Source: Bacillus sp. AFS006103 (GTDB lineage: Bacteria > Bacillota > Bacilli > Bacillales > Cytobacillaceae). Taken from it: 64,000 bases of DNA. Shown here in pieces: positions 35,605-43,878 of the stretch. The translations under genes and the position numbers were made by a program. Every line of letters starts with the position of its first letter. Positions within the stretch are counted from its first letter, which is position 1. The notes beneath the pieces are model-generated. The model made no database searches. It was not told the DNA's origin and saw only the letters and a program-made list of their open reading frames with translations. The stretch lies in assembly GCA_002559145.1 (NCBI GenBank), contig NTXX01000030.1:31571-95570 (forward strand), read 5' to 3'.

Positions 35605-36744
35605 TTAGTTTTCGTAAATATAATCTGGTGCACAGTACATAATATATCCATCTTTAATAGTCATTTCCGGTTTAAGTAATTTATCAGCTAGGAATGTGGT
35701 ACCCTTCCAATCTCTATAGAGCTGTTCTTTTTCGATAATGTCAAAAATGGTAACATCGGCATAAGCACCTTCAGATAAACAACCAATTTCATTCTCCATA
35801 CCCATCAGCTTGGCTGGTCTTTCTGTTGTCATCTTAATCACTTCATTCAAACTGATACCCATACATAGATACCTGGACATTAGATTTGGTAAGGAGAAGA
35901 TAGGTCTTCTATACATACTAGCTAAAACGAGATCTGTACTACATATATCAGCTATAAATCCTTGTTCCATCGCCAGTTTCATTACATCATAATCCGCATG
36001 CTTTCTACCTTCAGCTGTATCAAAGATGATTCCCCGTTTTCTAGCTTCTAGAATACAATCACGTAATTTCCCATGTTCATCTACAATCGTGTTTTGTACC
36101 CCTTGATAAACATGCTGGAAAATGTCACCTGGTCTAAGGATGTCTAAAACTTCTGAAGTTGGAACTGGAAGATTCGTACAATGAACCTGCACCGGGCATC
36201 CAATTTTCTCCGCCACCTCTACAGTTGCCATTAAAGGTTGAATTCCAAGCCCATCCGCTAATTCTTCACCATTTCTAATTTTTAGTCCTATTATATTATC
36301 CTTATGATCACGGAAGATTCTCGCCATCTTTTCACGATTAAAATATTTTGGATTAATATTTTCATGATAGCTTGTAGTAGCAAGCCCGGCTGAACACACT
36401 TGCAGGAAGCTCTTGATTCTAACTTTACTTTGTTGGATAACCGCTTTTCTGAAAATTTGGTAATTGGAAACCCCGGCAGAAAAATCAATAGCACTAGTGA
36501 CACCCGTTGGAATATAGGTTACATCTGGGAACAACCCTATATCTGTACCATCTTCAAACATATGTGCATGAGCATCGATTAGGCCAGGGAAAACATATTT
36601 CCCCTTTGCATCAATGACATGCTTTGCCTCTTCGCCTTCTTCATATTTTGTTATTCTTCCACCATATATTGCTACAGGCATTACTTCATCTACATTATTT
36701 TTCGGATCAATGACATGTCCATTTATAATTAATAGATCTAACAT
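35605..36744 (-). CDS. Amidohydrolase/deacetylase-family metallohydrolase
   Basis: A 379-residue TIM-barrel amidohydrolase: metal ligands in GLIDAHAHMFEDG (His-x-His about 57-59), CPVQVHCTNL and the C-terminal metal Asp in DICSTDLV. The cluster resembles the deacetylase-like group (EF_0837/Atu3266 type) that hydrolyses acyl esters or amides of hydroxy- or amino acids rather than dihydroorotase. Located between the DASS carrier and the hydroxyacid dehydrogenase, it may release a hydroxyacid from an acylated precursor. That sequence of steps is inference. Confidence 0.8.
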   Translation of the reverse strand: MLDLLIINGHVIDPKNNVDEVMPVAIYGGRITKYEEGEEAKHVIDAKGKYVFPGLIDAHAHMFEDGTDIGLFPDVTYIPTGVTSAIDFSAGVSNYQIFRKAVIQQSKVRIKSFLQVCSAGLATTSYHENINPKYFNREKMARIFRDHKDNIIGLKIRNGEELADGLGIQPLMATVEVAEKIGCPVQVHCTNLPVPTSEVLDILRPGDIFQHVYQGVQNTIVDEHGKLRDCILEARKRGIIFDTAEGRKHADYDVMKLAMEQGFIADICSTDLVLASMYRRPIFSLPNLMSRYLCMGISLNEVIKMTTERPAKLMGMENEIGCLSEGAYADVTIFDIIEKEQLYRDWKGTTFLADKLLKPEMTIKDGYIMYCAPDYIYEN

Positions 36745-36773
36745 TTCCTGTCTCCTTTAAAACGTATTCTCGT

Positions 36774-38261
36774 TTACCAAATTCCTATTAACTTCCAATA
36801 AGGTAAACCTATAAATAGGAATACTATAATTGCTACACCAACCATTATCGTTCCTACTCTCCAGAAATCTTTTTGGGAACAATATCCGGTTGCAAAGGTA
36901 TAAATTCCTGCACCATTTCCATAGTGTGTCAATAGAGCTCCATAGCCTGCGAAAAATGCAAGTAATAATGCAACTACCATAATATTAGCTTGTGTAGTTA
37001 AAGCTAAAGCAAACAATACAGGATAGAAAGATGCGACAAAAGCACTGTTTGATACAAAGAAATATCTGACAGCAAGACTAATGAAAAGTAGAACAACCGT
37101 TACAAGCAACCCATTTAATTGTCCTAGTTTTAAATGTTTGTCTAGTATTTCCGCAAGCCAAGTATAAAAACCTTGATCTGCTAATGTTGCTGCAACTCCA
37201 TAAAACGCTCCATACCATATAAAAGTATTCCATGCACCTTTTTGTGATATGACATCATTCCAATTTAGAATTTTAAATAATAAAGTGAGTGCTAAGAATA
37301 CAAAGGCTACAACCTGCATAGTCAAATGTAGAGCTGTAATTTTTGGTCCAAACATCCATCCTAACACGGCTAATACAAATAAAACGGCCAATATTTTTTC
37401 ATCTTTCTTCATAGGACCCATCTCTTGAAGACCTTGTTTCATTAGTGGTTTAATATCCCCAAGATCTGTTAAATCCGGTTTATAAAGCTTATAGACAATA
37501 ATTGGACCAAGAGCTAAGACCAATCCGGCAGGAACAATGGCGGCCTTAAACCATGTCATCCAATCTATGTTCACACCTAACATTTCTTTCGCTAAAGATG
37601 CAGTAATTGCATTTGTAGCCATTCCAGTTAGAAACAACACAGCTGTAGACATAGATACAACATACATAAGCATTGTTAAATATGAACCAAGTTTTCGAGG
37701 ATCCTTTTCAGGTGTAGACCCTACACTTTCTGCAATATTTCTAAATATTGGATAGTCTATTGATGCACGTGACATATTTGAACCTGTGGCAGGACTTAAT
37801 ATTAAATCTACGAACATCATAATATAGCCTAATCCTAATGAATTTTTTCCAAATCTAGTAAGTAAATTATATGCAATTCTTTTACCAAGCCCTGTTTTAA
37901 CAAATGCTGCGCATACAATCGTTACCATTACAATAAACCATACCATTTCAGTTCCGTAACCGGCTAAAGGTATCTCAGGACCCATAAACATTGAGACAAT
38001 CCCAATAATAATCAACGTAATAACAGGTTCTGAAAAAGGCTTAATTACTAAACCTAATAGTAAAGCTATATATAGTGCAACAACATGCCAAGTTTCTGCT
38101 TTTAATCCTGATGGTGCCGGTGTAATCCAAAGTGCTAGGGGTATTAGAATAACAGGCAGTAGTTTTAATAATGTCTTTTTATCCATTTGATTCTTGTTTT
38201 TTTCTTTTAAAGATTCCTTTTGTTGATCTTCAATATCATTTTTACGCAATGGCTGCCCCAT
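36774..38261 (-). CDS. DASS-family anion transporter (dicarboxylate/tricarboxylate carrier)
   Basis: A 495-residue carrier of the divalent anion:Na+ symporter family (SLC13/CitT-like). A charged 28-residue N-terminus is followed by about 12 membrane segments; family stretches include SPATGSNMSRASIDYP, FLTGMATNAI and GAFYGVAATLADQG. First gene of the minus-strand operon, about 205 bases downstream of a consensus -24/-12 promoter. It probably imports the di- or tricarboxylate-like substrate of the operon. Confidence 0.9.
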   Translation of the reverse strand: MGQPLRKNDIEDQQKESLKEKNKNQMDKKTLLKLLPVILIPLALWITPAPSGLKAETWHVVALYIALLLGLVIKPFSEPVITLIIIGIVSMFMGPEIPLAGYGTEMVWFIVMVTIVCAAFVKTGLGKRIAYNLLTRFGKNSLGLGYIMMFVDLILSPATGSNMSRASIDYPIFRNIAESVGSTPEKDPRKLGSYLTMLMYVVSMSTAVLFLTGMATNAITASLAKEMLGVNIDWMTWFKAAIVPAGLVLALGPIIVYKLYKPDLTDLGDIKPLMKQGLQEMGPMKKDEKILAVLFVLAVLGWMFGPKITALHLTMQVVAFVFLALTLLFKILNWNDVISQKGAWNTFIWYGAFYGVAATLADQGFYTWLAEILDKHLKLGQLNGLLVTVVLLFISLAVRYFFVSNSAFVASFYPVLFALALTTQANIMVVALLLAFFAGYGALLTHYGNGAGIYTFATGYCSQKDFWRVGTIMVGVAIIVFLFIGLPYWKLIGIW

Positions 38262-38478
38262 TTTTTCACTTCCTCCAAATATATTAAATTTTATCCCCCT
38301 GAGATTTACTAATTTGTTAAAAATATATCCAATGATTCCTCCTAACTAAAGCTTCAGTTTTTGCAAATCACTTTTTATTTCATTCATAGTAGAAATAAAG
38401 CGATTTCATTTTTTGAACTGTAAAATTAATTCTTTCTAGGCGCCTTAGATCTTGAATAAACTTTACACTTACTATTAA

Positions 38479-38494
38479 TGCAACTACCGTGCCA
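38479..38494 (-). promoter_or_regulatory. Sigma-54 (-24/-12) promoter
   Basis: The minus strand reads TGGCACGGTAGTTGCA, a full match to TGGCAC-N5-TTGC(A/T). It faces the DASS-metallohydrolase-dehydrogenase-aldolase operon and is divergent from a sigma-54 activator gene. Transcription should start near 38468, leaving an untranslated leader of about 200 bases. Confidence 0.92.
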
Positions 38495-38633
38495 AACCAC
38501 TTAAAAATCCTTTTTCGCCACGAATTGTACATATTCAAGCTGACTTATACGACTTTTGTCACCAATTCCCCTTAAATTTCTTTTAATAATTCTTGTAGTA
38601 AACATGATTCCATGTATATAATTTTCTATATAC

Positions 38634-38691
38634 TATTTCAAAATGAAACAATTGAAATAGTCTCTATTTCATATTGTTTCATACTGAAATA
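38634..38691. promoter_or_regulatory. Large dyad, probable upstream activating sequence for the sigma-54 activator
   Basis: A 58-base near-perfect dyad: the left half, TATTTCAAAATGAAACAATT then GAAATAG, mirrors the right half with few differences, and each half itself carries TTTCA/TGAAA inverted elements. It is 140-210 bases upstream of the -24/-12 promoter and overlaps the activator's own upstream region, fitting both enhancer binding and autoregulation. Confidence 0.75.
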
Positions 38692-38714
38692 ATATATGTG
38701 AGGTGATCCACTGA

Positions 38715-40595
38715 ATGGATAAAAATATTTTAATTCTTTCATCATCTACAGATTTCACAACTAAATTTAGAAATTTATTAAAAAAAAGAGAATTGGACTA
38801 TCCAATTATTGAAGCAACCGGGGAAAAAACAATTGAAGTAGCAAGGGAATATGTTGCCCAAGGAACTAGAGCAATAATTACACGGGGAGGAAATTTAGAA
38901 ATTCTCAGAAGTAATTTAATTAATGCTGTTTTAGTAGATGTACGATACACCTATGAGGATATGTATTTTTCTTTCAAAAAAGCAAAAAAATATTCTAATA
39001 AAATAGCTTGTATTGGTTTAAATTTAGCATTTGATGTAGCAACTAAATTTAAAAATATCTCAGGTGAGGACTTTTTACTAATTAACCCTGAATCTGTGAA
39101 TCATATAGACACAAGGGTAAAAAAGCTTACTGAAGAAGGCATAGAGGTAGTTATTGGCGGCATTACCGTAGCTAGGGCTGCTAAAAAATACAACTTAAAA
39201 AGTGTAATGATAGAAGTTGATGAGACATCTCTTGAAATAGCTCTAAATGAAGCGATATCGATCCTTAATTTTAAACTAGAGCAATTGAAAAACTTTGAAA
39301 CTATTAAACAAATTTTAAATACAACAGCGGATGGCATAGTAGCTTTCGATAAAACTTTAGAGATTATGTATATAAACAATAGGGCAAAAAAGTTAATTAC
39401 CGATAAAAGCAATACTTTTGCGGTAGATCATATAAAAAACTTACCAAAAATTCGAGATACCATTGAATATGGTACTGAAACTTATAGTGAGTTAATAGAG
39501 AATGGAGACAATTCCCTTGTATTAAGCAGTCGCCCGTTAAAAGTGGGCAACATAATTTTTGGTGCAGTTGTAAGTATTCAAAAGACCATTCATATCCAAA
39601 CTACAGAAAAAGAGATCCGAAAAAAATTAAAACCAAAAGGCCATATTGCTAAAAAATACTTTCATGATATCATCGGTAAAAGTTATACACTATCTAAAAC
39701 TATAGAAAAAGCAAAAAGATTTGCAAAATCTGATAGCACTATATTAATAACAGGGCAATCGGGAACTGGAAAGGAAATCTTTGCTCAAAGTATTCACAAC
39801 TACAGTGAGAGACGTGATGAACCCTTTGTTGCCATTAACTGTGCTGCTCTGCCAATAAGTATATTGGAGAGTGAACTATTTGGATATGTGAGGGGGGCTT
39901 TTACTGGAGCAAGACCTGAAGGAAAGGCAGGAATATTCGAATTAGCACATAACGGAACAGTATTTTTAGATGAAATTGGAGAATTGTCACAAGACATACA
40001 AGTAAAGTTACTAAGAGTTATACAAGAAAGAGAAGTTATCAGAATTGGCGACGACAAGGTAATACCTGTTGATGTAAGAATAATAAGTGCTACAAATAAA
40101 AATCTATTAGAAGGAATCAAAAAAAATACATTTAGAGAGGACTTATACTATCGCCTATGCGTTTTAGACTTAGAACTTCCGGCTCTAGAGGAAAGAAAAG
40201 AGGACATTCCTGAACTCGTAAAACATTTTATTTTAATGACGGCTCCTGATATTAAAATTACACTTGAAGCCCAGTATCTTCTTAACAATTTATCTTACGA
40301 AGGAAATATAAGGCAACTCAATAATATTATTGAGCGGTTAATTGTTATGTGTGAAAATAATGTTATTGATGAACAACTCGTTGCCGATGTTTTAGGTTTG
40401 AAATCCAACAACTTAGAAAATAAAGCTCTTCTGCTACTTCATGAAGAAAAAAATGAGAATACAAACGTAATATTAAAAATGGAATATCAATTAATAAAAG
40501 AAACCCTTGGAAGGTTTAATGGCAATAAAACTAAAGCAGCAAAAGAACTAGGAATAAGTTATACTACCCTGTGGCGTAAGCTAAAGAATATGTAG
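38715..40595 (+). CDS. PrpR-like sigma-54-dependent transcriptional activator
   Basis: A 626-residue enhancer-binding protein. The N-terminal PrpR_N sensory domain (about 10-190) is followed by a PAS-like segment (about 195-295) and the AAA+ domain: Walker A GQSGTGKE at 347-354, GAFTGA at 394-399 for sigma-54 contact, and Walker B GTVFLDEIGEL at about 414-424. A Fis-type HTH lies at the C-terminus (NKTKAAKELGISYTTLWRKL). GAGGTG ribosome site. Divergent from the operon bearing the consensus sigma-54 promoter, which it should activate in response to a small organic acid or acyl-CoA-like ligand. Confidence 0.94.
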   Translation: MDKNILILSSSTDFTTKFRNLLKKRELDYPIIEATGEKTIEVAREYVAQGTRAIITRGGNLEILRSNLINAVLVDVRYTYEDMYFSFKKAKKYSNKIACIGLNLAFDVATKFKNISGEDFLLINPESVNHIDTRVKKLTEEGIEVVIGGITVARAAKKYNLKSVMIEVDETSLEIALNEAISILNFKLEQLKNFETIKQILNTTADGIVAFDKTLEIMYINNRAKKLITDKSNTFAVDHIKNLPKIRDTIEYGTETYSELIENGDNSLVLSSRPLKVGNIIFGAVVSIQKTIHIQTTEKEIRKKLKPKGHIAKKYFHDIIGKSYTLSKTIEKAKRFAKSDSTILITGQSGTGKEIFAQSIHNYSERRDEPFVAINCAALPISILESELFGYVRGAFTGARPEGKAGIFELAHNGTVFLDEIGELSQDIQVKLLRVIQEREVIRIGDDKVIPVDVRIISATNKNLLEGIKKNTFREDLYYRLCVLDLELPALEERKEDIPELVKHFILMTAPDIKITLEAQYLLNNLSYEGNIRQLNNIIERLIVMCENNVIDEQLVADVLGLKSNNLENKALLLLHEEKNENTNVILKMEYQLIKETLGRFNGNKTKAAKELGISYTTLWRKLKNM

Positions 40596-40614
40596 CAAAG
40601 AAAAATATAACTTC

Positions 40615-40673
40615 ACAATGAAAAGAAAGAGGCTTCTCAAAAGTTTAGTCAACTAATGAGAAGCCTCTTTTAA
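40615..40673 (+). pseudogene. Type 1 integrase tail serving as terminator
   Basis: The last 15 codons of a type 1 integrase remain (KEASQKFSQLMRSLF, stop at about 40673), matching the tails at 6.2 and 24.7 kb. Their DNA forms a 14-bp perfect stem (40626-40639 with 40657-40670) ending in TTTT, so it works as a Rho-independent terminator 30 bases after the sigma-54 activator gene. Confidence 0.8.
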
Positions 40674-40734
40674 TTTTGATTATGTTTGCATTTTGTTAAC
40701 CAAACCCTTATATATCAAGGGGTGAAGCAGCTTA

Positions 40735-40840
40735 TTACATCATGCCGCCCATTCCACCCATGCCGCCCATGTCAGGCATACCCATGCCTGAGCCAGCTGG
40801 TTCTGGTTTGTCAGCAACAACTGCTTCAGTTGTTAAGAAC
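40735..40840 (-). repeat. Duplicated groEL 3' end (att junction D, outer end of the island)
   Basis: These 106 bases match 59139-59244 of groEL with only three mismatches (one A/G change and two adjacent changes that turn an Ala codon into Ser), then the similarity ends abruptly at GTTAAGAAC. It starts with the core TTACATCATGCCGCCC. This is the direct repeat expected when an element integrates in the 3' end of groEL, and it marks the outer end of an island of about 18.4 kb. No start codon or promoter, so not a gene. The remaining 40841-41080 holds nothing recognised. Confidence 0.93.
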
Positions 40841-41082
40841 CCAAAGCGGAACGATTGATTTAATCACGTATTAGCAGTATCTAAAGTATAAAGACTACTT
40901 CCCTGTAAAATGTTTACACTTTCAGTATAAAGTAGTGATAAAAAAAAGTAAAGTAGTCTATAGAGGGGTCAATCCCCATGAACTCTATACAAGTAGTTTC
41001 CTATCCACTAAAATAATTTAATATTAAATATTTAATTATTAGGCGGGTATAACACATAGCTAAAACAACTATATATACCTTC

Positions 41083-41126
41083 AAAAAAAGAAAATACACC
41101 CACTGATGAAAGGATTTGTATTTTCA
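41083..41126 (-). terminator. Terminator of the two-gene nuclease operon
   Basis: GAAAATACA pairs with TGTATTTTC (41090-41098, 41117-41125), followed on the minus strand by seven T. Confidence 0.75.
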
Positions 41127-41149
41127 TCTTAAATATAATATTTTTCCAC

Positions 41150-42448
41150 TCAACTTTTCTTGTTATACAAACCTTCAATTTCTTCGATGCTTAACTGCTC
41201 CTGCTCAGGCTCGGTAATTTGCTTTTTTATACTAGGGTTATTATCAGCATTTTCTTGAACACTTTTTTCTTTTACTATTATAGTATTCTCAATTGAAGTG
41301 GCTGATATTTTTTGTTCACGAGTTGGAAACTTGTTTTCCCAGACAACCTTCCAATCAACTCCAGTAAACTCTCTAACAAATGATATTATATTCCTTGATG
41401 CCTTCATTCTATCGTCAGAAGTATCGTATCCAAAAATAGATTTAAATTCTTCATCAGTATGTTTTTTCCCTTTTAAGCCTTCTTCAAACAGCATGTAATC
41501 CAGAAGTTGGGGCATTGTTAAATACATCTGTGGTCTTGCTAATGCTCTCTCAACTAATCCAATTAAGCTATCTGTATAAGGCGGGGGAGTAATTTCACCA
41601 AAATCCACTTCTTTTGGTGCAACTGACTTTGGAATTGAAGACTTAACAATCTCATTCGCTAAGTCTTTAGCATCTTGCATTATGCTTTTTACAGTATTCG
41701 GTTCTAATTCACCGAATGTCAATTTGCTTGTTATATGTTCTCTTCTTGTACTATTAGGAAGTCCGAGTACATCTGAACAAATCCAAAGAAGTTGTATGGC
41801 TACAATGACGGTCAATTCACAAATCAAGTATTTAATTGTTGCATTTAGTTCAATTGTGTTTTTAACATGAAATTCTAACATTTTCGATAGTTCCTCTAAA
41901 TATGCAAGGGCTATATTCAATGTCTGGTAGGGATTTTCATTTAAATAAAGCTTACTTACATTTGAGTAAATATGTTGAATGTAACCATGAAATTTCACAA
42001 CTTTCCCTATCAAATTCTCGTATTGTTCATAATACGAAGCATCTGCTAGACCATATGTAGGCTTAGAAGTTGCATAGTCTGCAATAATATCACTAGTTAA
42101 AATCTTTACACCACCTGTATTAGCAAATCGAATTATATCCCCTTGGGTTTTATTTAATGCTACAAAGACCTTTGAGGCTTTTACAAATTCTCCAAGACCT
42201 TTAGCCCAAAATATTCTTTCATAAGGTTTTGATTTCACCTTATTTTTACAGTCACATATTATTTTATGCCCTTGAAAAGGGAACGTGAACATAATGCCCA
42301 AAACATCAATATCCGTCGCATCTTGATTCGCAACACCGTACTGTAAGGGAATCCCTCTTCGAGTAAGGTAGCCCTGACTTTGAAACATACTTGAGACAGT
42401 ATATTCAAATCCGAAACCTTTTTTATCTGATTTATTAGAAAATGCCAT
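41150..42448 (-). CDS. Putative PD-(D/E)XK-type nuclease of unknown family
   Basis: A 432-residue protein I cannot assign to a named family. The first 110 residues look like a restriction-endonuclease-like fold: Glu15 in FGFEYTVSSMFQSQGY, Asp48 in DATDIDVLGIMF, and a D-x-K in HKIICDCKNK (Asp66, Lys68), then an alpha/beta segment ending KVFVALN. Residues about 140-260 are helical with a hydrophobic stretch (YLICELTVIVAIQLLWICSD), and the C-terminal 60 residues are charged and probably disordered. It starts one base after its partner gene and shares its terminator. The domain call rests on motif spacing only; an anti-phage nuclease role is inferred from the island context. Confidence 0.6.
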   Translation of the reverse strand: MAFSNKSDKKGFGFEYTVSSMFQSQGYLTRRGIPLQYGVANQDATDIDVLGIMFTFPFQGHKIICDCKNKVKSKPYERIFWAKGLGEFVKASKVFVALNKTQGDIIRFANTGGVKILTSDIIADYATSKPTYGLADASYYEQYENLIGKVVKFHGYIQHIYSNVSKLYLNENPYQTLNIALAYLEELSKMLEFHVKNTIELNATIKYLICELTVIVAIQLLWICSDVLGLPNSTRREHITSKLTFGELEPNTVKSIMQDAKDLANEIVKSSIPKSVAPKEVDFGEITPPPYTDSLIGLVERALARPQMYLTMPQLLDYMLFEEGLKGKKHTDEEFKSIFGYDTSDDRMKASRNIISFVREFTGVDWKVVWENKFPTREQKISATSIENTIIVKEKSVQENADNNPSIKKQITEPEQEQLSIEEIEGLYNKKS

Positions 42449-42449
42449 T

Positions 42450-43742
42450 TTATACCCCCCCTGTTCTCAATGTTAGAAGAAGTTTATTTCTCATGGATTC
42501 TACTGGTGCTGTGGATTTCGCCAATATTTGGTTCTTCCTTGTTTCTGGTATTATACATCCCGTAGGTTGATAATTAAGTAAATCTCCTATATTCTCCTCG
42601 ACCTCTAGATTGACTTTATTGTAAGTTATCATTTGGCGAACCAGTTCCCCTACCTCTTGCTGACGTAACTTCATTTCAAATCCGTATGGGCTTGCTGGTC
42701 TTGTTTGGATAACACCATCTATCTCTAATAATGCATAATCTTGACCTATTGCCGTAGCTGGTCCTACCCATTGTCCCCTTAGTAGTTTATTTATTATATT
42801 TAACATTTTTTCAAGTGTGGATATTCTACCTCTACCGAATGTGGATTTTGTCTGTCCAAACCTCAAACAACTCAATAATACCTTTGCCTTATGAAAAACA
42901 TCCTCCGATAAACTAAAACTTCCCAGTCCTTGTCCTTTTAAATGAGGTGTAGTTAAGAAAGTAGCTGTTCCCATTGGAGATTGAACAGTTACTCCATCTA
43001 ACAATCCAACACCTTCCATCATTTGAATTATTTCGGGTTTAATACTTGACGGGATACTCTCCATAAGAAACCCCTGTGATTCAGAAACTATCTTTTGTAC
43101 TTCTTCAACCATTGTTCTGTCCGTATCGTTTAACGATGATAAAGCCTTAGCCACCCTTTGGGGGTCACCATTAAAAGAATACTCATTATATAGGACAGTA
43201 TCGTTCCCTCCACCGCTCGATTTCACTAAACCAAAGCTTTCTTGAAGACTTAAGGTTGTATTTGCACAGTCCTCTTTTACTCCTTGGCTTGTAAGATACT
43301 CTTTCAATTCTTCTGGATAACAAGGCAGGTTAAAGGTTTCATTCAGACTAAGCAAACTAGCTTGTTCTTCCTCCTGAGGTTCAAGCTTATCGTATAATGA
43401 AGATACAGTCTCCAAAGCCTCTTTACCAGAGAAACAGTAAACTTCGATTTCCTTTGGTCTGCCCATTAAGTCTACGTTATAATCAATTTTTTCTTCTTTT
43501 TTTAAATAGCCCAAATAAGTTCCTAATTCTGCAGGGGATATACTTGACTGACGGGCAAATATCCTTGCACTTTTTATATCTATTATTTCCTGCTTGTCCG
43601 CCACTAATCGTCCTAAAAATGCCCCCGCTTTACCTGATTGTTCTGTTGCTTCAAAAAAAGCAAGTTCAGATGTATATTGTTTTAGTTCCGCAAGATGTTT
43701 TACTGTATTAACAATCCATGTGCCTTTGGTTAATTTATCCAT
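42450..43742 (-). CDS. Unknown protein, partner of the PD-(D/E)XK-like nuclease
   Basis: A 430-residue soluble protein with no family I recognise. The N-terminal 110 residues are helical and look like a winged-helix arrangement (SSISPAELGTYLGYLKKEEK, then RPKEIEVYCFSGKEAL). The middle contains serine- and leucine-rich helical stretches, and about residues 255-330 contain ATFLTTPHLKGQG and TFGRGRISTLEKMLNIINKL, reminiscent of wHTH proteins that read DNA ends. GAGGTG site before the ATG. One-base spacing to the nuclease gene implies a stoichiometric complex; a sensor or DNA-binding role is inference. Confidence 0.6.
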   Translation of the reverse strand: MDKLTKGTWIVNTVKHLAELKQYTSELAFFEATEQSGKAGAFLGRLVADKQEIIDIKSARIFARQSSISPAELGTYLGYLKKEEKIDYNVDLMGRPKEIEVYCFSGKEALETVSSLYDKLEPQEEEQASLLSLNETFNLPCYPEELKEYLTSQGVKEDCANTTLSLQESFGLVKSSGGGNDTVLYNEYSFNGDPQRVAKALSSLNDTDRTMVEEVQKIVSESQGFLMESIPSSIKPEIIQMMEGVGLLDGVTVQSPMGTATFLTTPHLKGQGLGSFSLSEDVFHKAKVLLSCLRFGQTKSTFGRGRISTLEKMLNIINKLLRGQWVGPATAIGQDYALLEIDGVIQTRPASPYGFEMKLRQQEVGELVRQMITYNKVNLEVEENIGDLLNYQPTGCIIPETRKNQILAKSTAPVESMRNKLLLTLRTGGV

Positions 43743-43878
43743 TTATTACACCTCATAATAATTTATTACTATTATTCTCAATTAACGTTAAAATATACAA
43801 ACTACTTATTTATTAAAAGTGTGAATTTAATAGTATTGAAGAAAAAAGGAGATACTACTCTTAATAATATCCTTTCTC

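Noticed and set aside
38634-38691. Possible CRISPR-like or tandem repeat array
   Set aside because: The repeated TTTCA/TGAAA units form one dyad without spacers, and the position matches an enhancer for the sigma-54 activator.
40735-40840. Apparent second groEL gene fragment as a functional coding region
   Set aside because: Only the last 35 codons are present, with no start or promoter and an abrupt break; better explained as the direct repeat of integration.
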